Shown here piece after piece: positions 16,420 to 24,097 of a stretch of 33,006 nucleotides of DNA. How positions within the stretch are numbered: the first letter of the stretch is position 1; every line of letters starts with the position of its first letter. The translations under genes were made by a program, and so were the position numbers. This DNA is from Chitinophagaceae bacterium (GTDB lineage: Bacteria > Bacteroidota > Bacteroidia > Chitinophagales > Chitinophagaceae), in contig JANYEP010000261.1 in the NCBI GenBank assembly GCA_025363075.1, forward strand, positions 1 through 33,006, written 5' to 3'. The notes below the pieces were generated by a model, which saw only the letters and a list, made by a program, of their open reading frames with translations, had not been told where the DNA came from and made no database searches.

Positions 16420-16911
16420 ATGCCAATTCAAAACTTGGGTTTTAAACATCTTACTGCTGTCCAAAAAACAGCTATTGACAATGCCCTCAACACAATCGAA
16501 ACAACCATTCTTGCAGTAACCGAAAATCTATCGGATCCAGAAAGAAAACTTTTTGGAAGTGTAAACGAGCAAAACAAACTTTTGGTAAACAAGGGAAATG
16601 ATTACCACGTTAATCAACCCTCTCTGCAAAGTCCTGATGTTGACTGGACAGAATTTGATGCAGACTTTGCCGACAGGCAATTTGCTGATACTCGTTTAAA
16701 CAGAATTGAAAGTATTACCAAACTATTTAGTGATTTTAAAATTGTTCACGACTACGATAATTATCAAGATGTTTTAACTGATTACAAATATTCACAATAC
16801 AAAGCAGAAAGTAATACACCTGGTTTTGTAACTAAAGTAGCCGACTTAAAACAATTTTTCCCTCGCTCTGGAACAGGTGGAAGTGACACTCCTAACACGC
16901 CAAATGGATAA
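16420..16911 (+). CDS. Hypothetical protein
   Basis: This 163-aa soluble protein belongs to no family I recognise. It has no signal peptide or membrane segment. The first 60 residues look helical (LTAVQKTAIDNALNTIETTILAVTENLSDPERKLFGSVNEQNKLLVNKGNDYH). The middle is rich in Asp and aromatic residues (DVDWTEFDADFADRQFADTRLNRIESI), and the tail is a short GTGGSDTPNTPNG linker-like end. Codon and base use match the neighbours. Its stop codon lies within the first unit of the phased repeat array downstream. Confidence 0.7.
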   Translation: MPIQNLGFKHLTAVQKTAIDNALNTIETTILAVTENLSDPERKLFGSVNEQNKLLVNKGNDYHVNQPSLQSPDVDWTEFDADFADRQFADTRLNRIESITKLFSDFKIVHDYDNYQDVLTDYKYSQYKAESNTPGFVTKVADLKQFFPRSGTGGSDTPNTPNG

Positions 16912-17129
16912 ACATTTAGGCTAATTTGTCAAAATTTTAGGCAATAGTGTTAAACGTTTAGGTAGTATAGGTTAAAATTTTAGGTTGCTAACTTAAAGTT
17001 TTAGGTAATGAAGTTAAAATTTTAATTAAGTAACCTAAACGTTTAAGCCCACTAATTAAAATTTTATGTTATCAAGTTAAAGTTTTAACAAGTCAGCCTA
17101 AAACTTTAGATAATTAGCCTAAAATTTTG
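16909..17129. repeat. Array of 11 AAANNTTT palindromes phased at 21 bp
   Basis: Eleven copies of a short palindrome (general form TTAAANNTTTAA; NN is mostly AT, also CG, GT, CA, AC) have centres at 16913/14, 16934/35, 16955/56, 16977/78, 16998/99, 17019/20, 17040/41, 17061/62, 17082/83, 17103/04 and 17124/25. The step is 21 bp every time except one step of 22. The spacers mostly differ. Units 1-5 carry AGG on the right and units 7, 10 and 11 carry CCT on the left, so the array is roughly symmetric about unit 6. TTTAGGCTAATT at 16915-16926 returns inverted at 17112-17123. There is no coding potential. The function is unknown; helical phasing suggests bent DNA or multi-site protein binding. Confidence 0.9.
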
Positions 17130-17235
17130 ATGAAATGAATATCTACACAAGATTATTAACCGGTGCATAAAAAATATAGTACAGTATATTAAGCAGAACA
17201 AATCCACATTTATTTATAAAATTAAATTAAAAACT
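17130..17235. promoter_or_regulatory. Leader between the phased array and the lipoprotein gene
   Basis: This stretch is AT-rich and should contain the promoter of the downstream lipoprotein. A small inverted repeat AATATA-GTACAG-TATATT (17173-17190) is visible about 45 bases before the ATG and could be an operator. No clear TAnnTTTG element was found. Confidence 0.3.
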
Positions 17236-18768
17236 ATGAAGAAAATTATTATTCAAGTTATTGTGCTAACAATGACTCTATGGTTTACAGGCTGTAAAAA
17301 AGATGATGTTTCATTGAATCCAAATCAACTTGCCGAAAAACAAATTATTGAAAAGTACACAATAGTGCCTAAAGGTTTAAATCCTATTTTACAAAGAGTT
17401 GCAGACAAAATAAAACAAGATAATGATAAAACACATTTTCTTGACAAGCTTGGTAGACGTTCTGGAGTACCAATTTGGAATGCTTGTAAAATAACAGTAA
17501 AATCAAGAAGCAATGCTGCTGCAAGAGAAGAGAGTGATAACTGGACAGAGGTAATTATTCCCATATCACTACCCAATAGTCAAAAAGTAGATGGCTTTAT
17601 GGTTTGCTTTGTTAATGAAAACAATGTTGATATCATAAGAACCTATGAAGACCAGTTCTATGAAAACTATGGTTTTGGTAAGCCTGATGGAGAAGTTGAT
17701 GCAGAAGAAATTGCAAAGATGAGTATGGAGTTGGAAAGTGATGCTTTTGAACACAATAAGTTTCAAATCACAGATAATAGACTTTTTAAGCCATTTGATC
17801 CTAATGTAGTTTTAACAAAGCCAACACAAATAATTGTTATTAACAGTCCTCAAACTGCCCAGAAAGTAATTATAATAAAACATAGTCATTGTACTGGTCA
17901 TACAGGTACTGGTTCTGGTGGACACGAGGGTGGTGATTGTGATGAATGTTGGGATTGCGTGGACTATGAGTATTTATGTGTAAATAATTCGTGGGATGCT
18001 GGTGGAAATAATACTGGAAGTGGCAGCAGTAGTGGTGGCAGTAGTGGGGGTAGTAGCGGTAGCACTGGTTGGTCAAGTATACCTCCTGACGATACCCCAA
18101 ATGCAAATCCCGAACACCAAAAAGTCGATTTACAAAAAATGATGAACTGCTTCACTCAAATCCCTGATGCTGGGGCAACATATGAAATTAAGTTGTCGAT
18201 TGATATTCCAGTAAATGGACATCCCGAAACATTAATTAATTGGTCAAATGGTGGGGATGTAGGGCATAGCTTTATTACTTTAACGAAAACTGGTATTAGT
18301 GGTGTAAAATATTCACAGTCTTTTGGATTTTATCCCCAAAATGGCATAAAAAATATCTTGTCTTTAGGAACGCAGCCATGTCCTTCTTACATCGTAAATA
18401 ATGGAAATGGGGGTCATGAACACGAGGCTAATGCTACTTTAACTATGCCTAATGTAAGTTCTGCACAATTTCAAACAGCTATTGCAACCTCTTTAGCAAC
18501 TTGTACAAACCAATATAATATTACTAATTATAATTGTACTAGTTTTACTTTAGGGGTTATCAATTCTACCCTTCCATCTGCTAGCCAAATTGTATCACAA
18601 CCTATGACTTACAACTTACACACAACATATGGCCCACAAGCGGTGCAATTTACAGATAGTCCAGCTGGTTTGTATCAAACTTTACAAAATATGCAGAATG
18701 CTGGAAACGCTAATATTTCAACAAATATTTTAACGACAGCAACTACTAGTCACGGAGAATGTAATTAA
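17236..18768 (+). CDS. Large lipoprotein with Gly/Ser linker and papain-like C-terminal region
   Basis: This 510-aa predicted lipoprotein has a signal sequence with Cys20 in WFTGC. The N-terminal domain (about 40-200) has the Bacteroidota pattern THFLDKLGRRSGVPIWNAC. A Cys/His cluster follows (HSHCTGHTG...CDECWDCVDYEYLC, 216-248), then a Gly/Ser linker (257-280) and a C-terminal domain (295-510). The last contains GGDVGHSFITL (His344), SFGFYP, GGHEHEANATL (His394/396) and NYNCTSFTLGVIN (Cys434). The order His then NCxxF resembles circularly permuted papain-like (NlpC/P60 or LRAT-type) enzymes. This is inference, and no family can be named firmly. A four-TM protein is encoded 10 bases downstream. 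Confidence 0.7.
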   Translation: MKKIIIQVIVLTMTLWFTGCKKDDVSLNPNQLAEKQIIEKYTIVPKGLNPILQRVADKIKQDNDKTHFLDKLGRRSGVPIWNACKITVKSRSNAAAREESDNWTEVIIPISLPNSQKVDGFMVCFVNENNVDIIRTYEDQFYENYGFGKPDGEVDAEEIAKMSMELESDAFEHNKFQITDNRLFKPFDPNVVLTKPTQIIVINSPQTAQKVIIIKHSHCTGHTGTGSGGHEGGDCDECWDCVDYEYLCVNNSWDAGGNNTGSGSSSGGSSGGSSGSTGWSSIPPDDTPNANPEHQKVDLQKMMNCFTQIPDAGATYEIKLSIDIPVNGHPETLINWSNGGDVGHSFITLTKTGISGVKYSQSFGFYPQNGIKNILSLGTQPCPSYIVNNGNGGHEHEANATLTMPNVSSAQFQTAIATSLATCTNQYNITNYNCTSFTLGVINSTLPSASQIVSQPMTYNLHTTYGPQAVQFTDSPAGLYQTLQNMQNAGNANISTNILTTATTSHGECN

Positions 18769-18778
18769 AACAACTATT

Positions 18779-19180
18779 ATGATAACTAAATTTTTAAAGT
18801 TGGCAGTGATTATCTCTTTTTTGTTTATAACTGTGAATGGGCAAAAGTTTGATATGCCTATATGGCTTTTAATTTTTTTTGATATTATTGGACTTTTTTC
18901 TTCTGAAATATCCATTATACAAATCTTGGCTGTAATAGCTTTTTTGTCTTGTATCAATATATTTATTTCTATTTTTATGAGAGAGGAGTTTATAAATAAA
19001 CCATACTCACAAATCGGCTCTCTTGTTTTATTAATTCTATTCTCATCAACAGTTGTTCTTAAATCATCAAACAATGGAGTTTTTCTTCCTGTAACACTAA
19101 TTACTTATGGATTATTTCTGTTGTTATCAATTATCTGTTTAAATAGGATTTACAAATTACATAAATCAAAAAAAAAATAG
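18779..19180 (+). CDS. Small four-TM membrane protein
   Basis: This 133-aa hydrophobic protein has four predicted membrane segments (about residues 5-20, 27-62 as one or two helices, 80-95, 102-122) and a basic C terminus (NRIYKLHKSKKK). I recognise no family. It starts 10 bases after the lipoprotein stop and precedes a strong terminator, so the two genes are probably one transcript. A partner or immunity role for the upstream protein is possible but rests only on position. Confidence 0.7.
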   Translation: MITKFLKLAVIISFLFITVNGQKFDMPIWLLIFFDIIGLFSSEISIIQILAVIAFLSCINIFISIFMREEFINKPYSQIGSLVLLILFSSTVVLKSSNNGVFLPVTLITYGLFLLLSIICLNRIYKLHKSKKK

Positions 19181-19209
19181 TACTCTACCGCAGGGGGTTC
19201 TATACACCA

Positions 19210-19241
19210 AAAAACGGCGTAGTATTTACTACGCCGTTTTT
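19210..19241. terminator. Strong bidirectional terminator
   Basis: AAAAACGGCGTAGT-ATTT-ACTACGCCGTTTTT is a perfect 14-bp stem with a four-base loop, flanked by A and T runs usable in either direction. It lies between the plus-strand four-TM gene (ends 19180) and the minus-strand porin gene (ends 19270), so it can end both transcripts. Confidence 0.93.
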
Positions 19242-19269
19242 ATTTGCTAATACACAATATTCTTTATTA

Positions 19270-21303
19270 TCAATTCACAAAATCCCACCAAATGCCAAAC
19301 CTTAGCCAGGTTGTTTCCATTGGGTATTGCAGGGTGCTGTAGTTGTAGCTTTTGTAGCCACTTGGTGGCAACATTGTGTTTAAATTTTCTACCCTTAAAA
19401 ACGCTTTAAAGGTTTTTATTCTAAAGTTGAAAAAGAAATTAATATCTGGTCTGTTCCAAAGCGAATAACTACTTTGATAATAAAACTGCCCATTTAAAGG
19501 TGAGTAACCATAAGGGTTGTAACGACTATGATACCTGAATTCCAGCCCAGTTGAAAGGTGAAGATTTTTATAAAAATTTCCTTCAAAGGCAATTCTTTGT
19601 CTTGTTAAAACCTGTGGAATATTTACTGGTGCATTGGCAGTTACCTGTTGCAAATGAACCTCGGAATACAAATTAATATACTTCGCTAATTTGAATTTTT
19701 TCTCCAACCCAATATGTAAAATGTTAAATAAACTTGCATACTGTTTAGCACTATAAAAGCTATCAAAATATAGGTAATTGCTCACCAAAAAATATTCGCC
19801 GGTAAGCGATAGATTCAGGTTTTTATTAAAATAATTTGCCCAAATTTTTGTTGTGTTTTCTTTGTTGTATGTTGTTCTGTTATTAACAATAAATGCAGAC
19901 GCAGCATTGTAAATAAACGATGGGCTTTTGTTTACATTTTGAAAACCCACCTGCAAAGTCCCTACCTTTTTACTCAATAATTTTTGCAAGCTGATAAATG
20001 CAGCATAGTCACCAGCATTGAATCCTGAGAGATATAGCTGTGCATTGGCTTCAATATCCCACACCCTGTTTTTTGTTCTGTTTCTATATTCTCCACCAAT
20101 AAAAATATTGTAATATTTATTTTTTGTTGAGTCGTTAAACGTGCCAACCAGATTTTGATAAGTAGCACTTGCTTTAATAAACTGCGAAGCATTTTTTTTA
20201 TCAGGAAAAGAAATAATACTCAACTCATTTTCTATATTGCTCCAGCTATCTTTAAACGAAATGGTATCGTAATATCCAGCTGCATTGCCTTTAATATTGT
20301 AGCCCATATAGCTTGCATAATTTGCAGAATCGGCATATACATCTCTAAACCAATAACTGTTTTTTTTATAACTTAGTTGATGTTGCAAACGAAGCCTTGG
20401 ATAAAAAAGTTTAACCACAGACGAATCTGTAACAATAGAATCTTTTTGCCCAAGGTCATATTGTTGCCTCACTAAAAATTGTGTATGCTGATAAGTATTT
20501 CCTGTATTTACTGTAGTGTTAAAAAGGCTGCGAGTAATAACGCTGCCTAAACCAAGCCTTACAGGCAATTCAAAAGGATTGCCCAATGCAAGAGAGTCCA
20601 AGCGTTTGTAGTCAACGGTTCCACCATTTTCAGACGAAGCATTTTTATTGGCAATATACACGAGCGTTAAATGGTATCTTTTGTTGGGGCTTTGATATTG
20701 CAATGCAAATCGAGTATTGTTCACACTTGCATTTTGATTTTTATAAACACCTGGAGAATTGATAAATCTATACTCAAGAGAGTAGTTCAAATTCTCTTTT
20801 TTATTTTGTGTGTGTAGCACGCTAATTGTTTGCTCGGCATTGCTTCCAAGTAAATAAACCATTTGGGTAAATGGCTTTGTAGTTTGGTATAGTTTTGTGT
20901 TTTCTAATGTATAATTATAAATATCATATTGATGAAAACCCGCGTCAAATCCAGCTTTTAGCTGAGGATTAAACAAAAAAGAGGTAGTGGCTGTTCCTAA
21001 ATTTCCCAAATCTTTATTGTGCCAAGGAATAGGAAAACGTGTGTTAAAATCGTTGACCGTTGAATCTAGAATATTGGTTTTGTTTTTATCAAAATACCTG
21101 TAAGTGATATTGATAGTGTCTGCATTATCGTCTCTATGTTTAAAAGATGTATCAGTGCCACGATTATTGCCTTTGCCTTGCCCATTACCTAAAGTTGGTG
21201 GTGCTGATACGCCATCTGTTTTTAAAGTTCTTTGTGCCATTGAATGAACTGAGGCTAAAAACAAAACAGAAAGTAAAAATATATTGAGTAGATTTTTTTT
21301 CAT
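19270..21303 (-). CDS. Putative porin, outer-membrane beta-barrel (PF14121-like)
   Basis: This 677-aa protein has a signal peptide (MKKNLLNIFLLSVLFLASVHSMAQ), a short disordered Gly/Asn/Asp segment, then a long series of amphipathic beta strands with many aromatic residues. The ITYRYFDKN start of the mature region, NKDLGNLGTAT, the FDAGFHQYDIYNYT region and the C-terminal aromatic strand (ETTWLRFGIWWDFVN) fit the Bacteroidota putative porin family. The protein should sit in the outer membrane; its substrate is unknown. The serine hydrolase gene lies 137 bases upstream on the same strand. Confidence 0.85.
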   Translation of the reverse strand: MKKNLLNIFLLSVLFLASVHSMAQRTLKTDGVSAPPTLGNGQGKGNNRGTDTSFKHRDDNADTINITYRYFDKNKTNILDSTVNDFNTRFPIPWHNKDLGNLGTATTSFLFNPQLKAGFDAGFHQYDIYNYTLENTKLYQTTKPFTQMVYLLGSNAEQTISVLHTQNKKENLNYSLEYRFINSPGVYKNQNASVNNTRFALQYQSPNKRYHLTLVYIANKNASSENGGTVDYKRLDSLALGNPFELPVRLGLGSVITRSLFNTTVNTGNTYQHTQFLVRQQYDLGQKDSIVTDSSVVKLFYPRLRLQHQLSYKKNSYWFRDVYADSANYASYMGYNIKGNAAGYYDTISFKDSWSNIENELSIISFPDKKNASQFIKASATYQNLVGTFNDSTKNKYYNIFIGGEYRNRTKNRVWDIEANAQLYLSGFNAGDYAAFISLQKLLSKKVGTLQVGFQNVNKSPSFIYNAASAFIVNNRTTYNKENTTKIWANYFNKNLNLSLTGEYFLVSNYLYFDSFYSAKQYASLFNILHIGLEKKFKLAKYINLYSEVHLQQVTANAPVNIPQVLTRQRIAFEGNFYKNLHLSTGLEFRYHSRYNPYGYSPLNGQFYYQSSYSLWNRPDINFFFNFRIKTFKAFLRVENLNTMLPPSGYKSYNYSTLQYPMETTWLRFGIWWDFVN

Positions 21304-21440
21304 TGAAACATTGCAAAATAAAGCAAGGAGCTTTAAACGAAATCATAAATAAAATTGGCTTTATAATAAATATTTTTCGGTTAAAAATTTGTGATAATAA
21401 AATGCAGAAAAGAAGGTTGCTTCTGTATTGAAAAAACAAG

Positions 21441-22655
21441 CTACTCCTCAACTTGCAATGTATCGGTATTGTGCGTAAAAATATTTGCCAATTCTTTGGC
21501 TTTATAAATTTTAGGATTGTACCTGTTTCCTAAAACTATGATGGTAGCAGTATCTTTTAAAATCCTTGTAAACACTGCATTATTACCGTGCCACCAACCA
21601 TTGTGATAAGGAATTGTGTAAGTAGGATAGGTAAATAATCTCCATCCTAAACCATAGTTGTGTGTGCCGCCTTTTTCGTTGCTGTAAGGGGTGTAAGCCA
21701 TATCCAATGTTTGCTTGCTTACCACTGTGTTTGCATAAAGAGCTTTATCCCATTGCAAAATATCTCTTGGGGTGCTATACACATTTTTATCGCCATAAAC
21801 ACAATCAAGTTTTTCAATGCCATAAGGAACGAAATTGTATTTGTAAGATGGGGTGTAATGTCCAGTATCTTTTATGCTAAATACATAAGTATCTTTCATA
21901 CCCAAAGGTTCAAAAATATTTTGTTTCATATAGGTAGGAAAGTCAATGCCAGTAACCTTTTCAACAATTAATGCAAGCAATGCAAAGTTGGTGTTGCAAT
22001 ATTGAAAATGATGGTTGGGCAAAGATTCCATTGCAGGTCGTTTTGTTGCTAAAAATTGCAAAACATCTGCATTAGTAACTAATCCTTTTTTTATGCTATT
22101 GTCTGTTGACATTCTTTGGTGTGTTACCCATTTACCTTTTTTGGTTTTAGTGCGATAGGTTTCGGTAATTCTTCCCTCCATCAAATGCACATAGTTGGGC
22201 AAACCACTTCTATGGCTCAATAAATTTTTTACAGTTACATTATTGTATGGGAAAGTAGGGAGATAAGTTTTCACATCTGCATTGATATCCACCTTGCCTT
22301 GTTCCATCAACTTTAAAACAGCCATTGCAGTAAATGTTTTTGAAACAGATGCAATGTGAAATTGACTATTAGCAGTAATGGCTTCCCTTGTTTTGTAATT
22401 AATAACACCCTTGTAATCCTCAAAAATTATTTCACCATTTTTTGCAACGATAATGCCACCATTGAAACCAGCATTGCCTAATAAATTGTTATAAATAGGC
22501 ATAATTTGTTGCAGGTAATGTTCTTTTTGAGAGCTGCTTAAAGAGCTGTAACTAAAAGTTGTATCTGTTGGTGGTGTTGATTTTGCTGCAACTGGATTAT
22601 TGTTGCAGGATAAAAGGAGAAATGAAATAAAACTAAAAAACATTATTCGAAACAT
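21441..22655 (-). CDS. Serine hydrolase, beta-lactamase/PBP4-like lipoprotein
   Basis: This 404-aa member of the beta-lactamase-related serine hydrolase family (PF00144) has a signal sequence ending in the lipobox FLLLSC (Cys17). The catalytic SxxK is Ser103-Val-Ser-Lys106 (HIASVSKTFTAMAVLKLMEQGKV), the YxN motif is in HFQYCNTNFALLALI, and the third motif appears as HNGWWHGNN. It could be a D-alanyl-D-alanine peptidase, esterase or amidase; the family is too broad to name a substrate. The lipid anchor suggests a periplasmic location. Confidence 0.9.
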   Translation of the reverse strand: MFRIMFFSFISFLLLSCNNNPVAAKSTPPTDTTFSYSSLSSSQKEHYLQQIMPIYNNLLGNAGFNGGIIVAKNGEIIFEDYKGVINYKTREAITANSQFHIASVSKTFTAMAVLKLMEQGKVDINADVKTYLPTFPYNNVTVKNLLSHRSGLPNYVHLMEGRITETYRTKTKKGKWVTHQRMSTDNSIKKGLVTNADVLQFLATKRPAMESLPNHHFQYCNTNFALLALIVEKVTGIDFPTYMKQNIFEPLGMKDTYVFSIKDTGHYTPSYKYNFVPYGIEKLDCVYGDKNVYSTPRDILQWDKALYANTVVSKQTLDMAYTPYSNEKGGTHNYGLGWRLFTYPTYTIPYHNGWWHGNNAVFTRILKDTATIIVLGNRYNPKIYKAKELANIFTHNTDTLQVEE

Positions 22656-22681
22656 TATTTTTTCTAAAATTATAATTGTCG

Positions 22682-22689
22682 CAAATGTA
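22682..22689 (-). promoter_or_regulatory. Candidate -7 element for the serine hydrolase gene
   Basis: On the minus strand the sequence reads TACATTTG, an exact match to the Bacteroidota -7 consensus TAnnTTTG, 26 bases before the ATG at 22655. No good -33 TTTG is visible at the usual distance. Confidence 0.4.
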
Positions 22690-22754
22690 AACGTTAAGGC
22701 TTGGGTTTAATTGCTACAACAACATTGGTGGAAAAGTAAAATTATGATTGGGAT

Positions 22755-23513
22755 TTATATCACCCATTCCACTTCTCCAAATGTAAAACTACTTTGCATT
22801 CCATTTTCAACTTGTAATTCCCCCATTGCATTAACGCTTTTAATGGTGCAGTTAAATTTAATACTCCCTTTTTTTAATCCTACTTCTACATCTTTTTTAT
22901 ACAGATGCTGATTGTAGTTTTCGAGCAATAAATTATGATCAGCAGCTAATAAAATTCTATACCATTTATCTACACAAGTACACAATTCTTTTGCAAGCTC
23001 TATTACGCTAAAATGCTTACCTGTTATTTGTTTCAACGAAACAGGGTTGGGTAGATGCTCGCTAAATTTTGTTTGATTAATATTAATACCAATACCAATG
23101 ATGGCAAAACGTTTTTGGTTATGGTTGATGGTTTCTATTAAAATTCCTCCTGCCTTCTTGTCGTTCCAATAAAGATCATTACTCCATTTGATGGCAGTTT
23201 TATCGATAGCATATTTGCTAAAAAAATCGTAACAACCCAAAGCCGCCATTGCCACCAAACCAAACTGATTTTGCAGATGAACGGTAGAAATATCAGCAAC
23301 AATGGAAAGTGTAATATTTTCTCCAGCATTTGTTTGCCATTGTTTTCCCATTTGTCCACGACCATTTGTTTGGCTATCAGCAAAAATGGCTGTACCATTT
23401 ACTGCCATTCCTGTTTTAACAAGGCTGTGGGCATAGTTATTGGTACTGTCAACTGTCGAAAGTTGTATGAATGGCTCACCTAATTTTATCAAAGGTTGAT
23501 GTGTTAAAGACAA
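22755..23513 (-). CDS. birA: Biotin--[acetyl-CoA-carboxylase] ligase
   Basis: This enzyme activates biotin with ATP and attaches it to the biotin carrier protein of acetyl-CoA carboxylase. The 252-aa protein has the ligase core: STVDSTNNYA, the biotinyl-AMP loop QTNGRGQMGKQW, IKWSNDLYWNDKKAGGILIE and IGIGININQ. The C-terminal small domain ends in FTFGEVEWVI. It has no N-terminal helix-turn-helix, so it is a monofunctional ligase and not a repressor. It is divergent from rsfS, the usual Bacteroidota arrangement, and has a TATTTTTG -7-like element on the minus strand at 23528-23535. Confidence 0.95.
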   Translation of the reverse strand: MSLTHQPLIKLGEPFIQLSTVDSTNNYAHSLVKTGMAVNGTAIFADSQTNGRGQMGKQWQTNAGENITLSIVADISTVHLQNQFGLVAMAALGCYDFFSKYAIDKTAIKWSNDLYWNDKKAGGILIETINHNQKRFAIIGIGININQTKFSEHLPNPVSLKQITGKHFSVIELAKELCTCVDKWYRILLAADHNLLLENYNQHLYKKDVEVGLKKGSIKFNCTIKSVNAMGELQVENGMQSSFTFGEVEWVI

Positions 23514-23550
23514 AGTGCTATTTTCGCCAAAAATATTAAATACGTTTTGA

Positions 23551-23578
23551 GTTTAAGGTTTAAAGTTTAAGGTTGATT
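23551..23578. repeat. Heptamer tandem repeat GTTTAAG/GTTTAAA
   Basis: GTTTAAG GTTTAAA GTTTAAG GTTGATT gives four consecutive 7-base units, the last degenerate, between divergent birA and rsfS. GTTTAAGGTT occurs twice at a distance of 14. No coding potential. Confidence 0.75.
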
Positions 23579-23639
23579 TATAAACCTCATAATTATTACC
23601 AATAGACTGATAAACGAATTAACAAATAAACTTTTTTTA

Positions 23640-24041
23640 TTGGAACATTTGACTTTACTCAGCAATCGCAAGAAGCCTTCTACAAAACTTTCAAAAAATT
23701 CTAAGCTTTTTAAAACCATTATCAAAGCCATTCAAGACAAAAAGGGCGAAGAAATAATGAGCTTGGATTTAAGAAAAATACCAGAAGCTGTTGCCGATTT
23801 TTTTATTGTATGTACTGCAAATAGCAGCCCTCAGTGCAAAGCCATAGCAGATAATATTGATGATTTGGTCTATGCAACTTGCGGCGAAAAACCTTTTAAA
23901 CAAGAAGGCTATCAATCGTTACAATGGGTGCTTGTAGATTATGTAGATGTTGTTATACATATTATGCAACCTACAGCAAGAAAGTTTTATAAATTAGAAG
24001 AAATGTGGAGTGATGCTGAAGCAACAGCACACGACGAATAA
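23640..24041 (+). CDS. rsfS: Ribosome silencing factor RsfS (Iojap family)
   Basis: RsfS binds L14 of the large ribosomal subunit and blocks subunit joining when nutrients are scarce. The 133-aa frame has the Iojap core: LFKTIIKAIQDKKGEEIMSLDLRKI, DFFIVCTANSSPQCKAIADNI, GEKPFKQEGYQSLQWVLVDYVDVVIHIM, then FYKLEEMWSDA. The only start giving the full N-terminal helix is TTG at 23640 (or the in-frame TTG at 23649). The first ATG, before SLDLRKI, would remove conserved residues. It leads the rsfS-ftsH-LUD gene run. Confidence 0.93.
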   Translation: MEHLTLLSNRKKPSTKLSKNSKLFKTIIKAIQDKKGEEIMSLDLRKIPEAVADFFIVCTANSSPQCKAIADNIDDLVYATCGEKPFKQEGYQSLQWVLVDYVDVVIHIMQPTARKFYKLEEMWSDAEATAHDE

Positions 24042-24097
24042 TTGTTAGTACATATAATATCACTAACAACTGGCAACAACAATTAACAATTTTAAAG

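Noticed and set aside
16909-17129. CRISPR array
   Set aside because: The repeat core is only 8-14 bases and imperfect, spacers are about 8-12 bases and AT-rich, and no cas genes are in the window.
16909-17129. Telomere-like TTTAGG repeats or a plasmid iteron origin
   Set aside because: TTTAGG is only one flank of a palindromic unit and reverses direction mid-array. No replication initiator gene is nearby, so an origin cannot be supported.
17870-18155. Antisense ORFs opposite the large lipoprotein
   Set aside because: His/Tyr- and Leu/Pro-rich low-complexity products mirror the Gly/Ser linker and Cys/His cluster; no start signals or homology.
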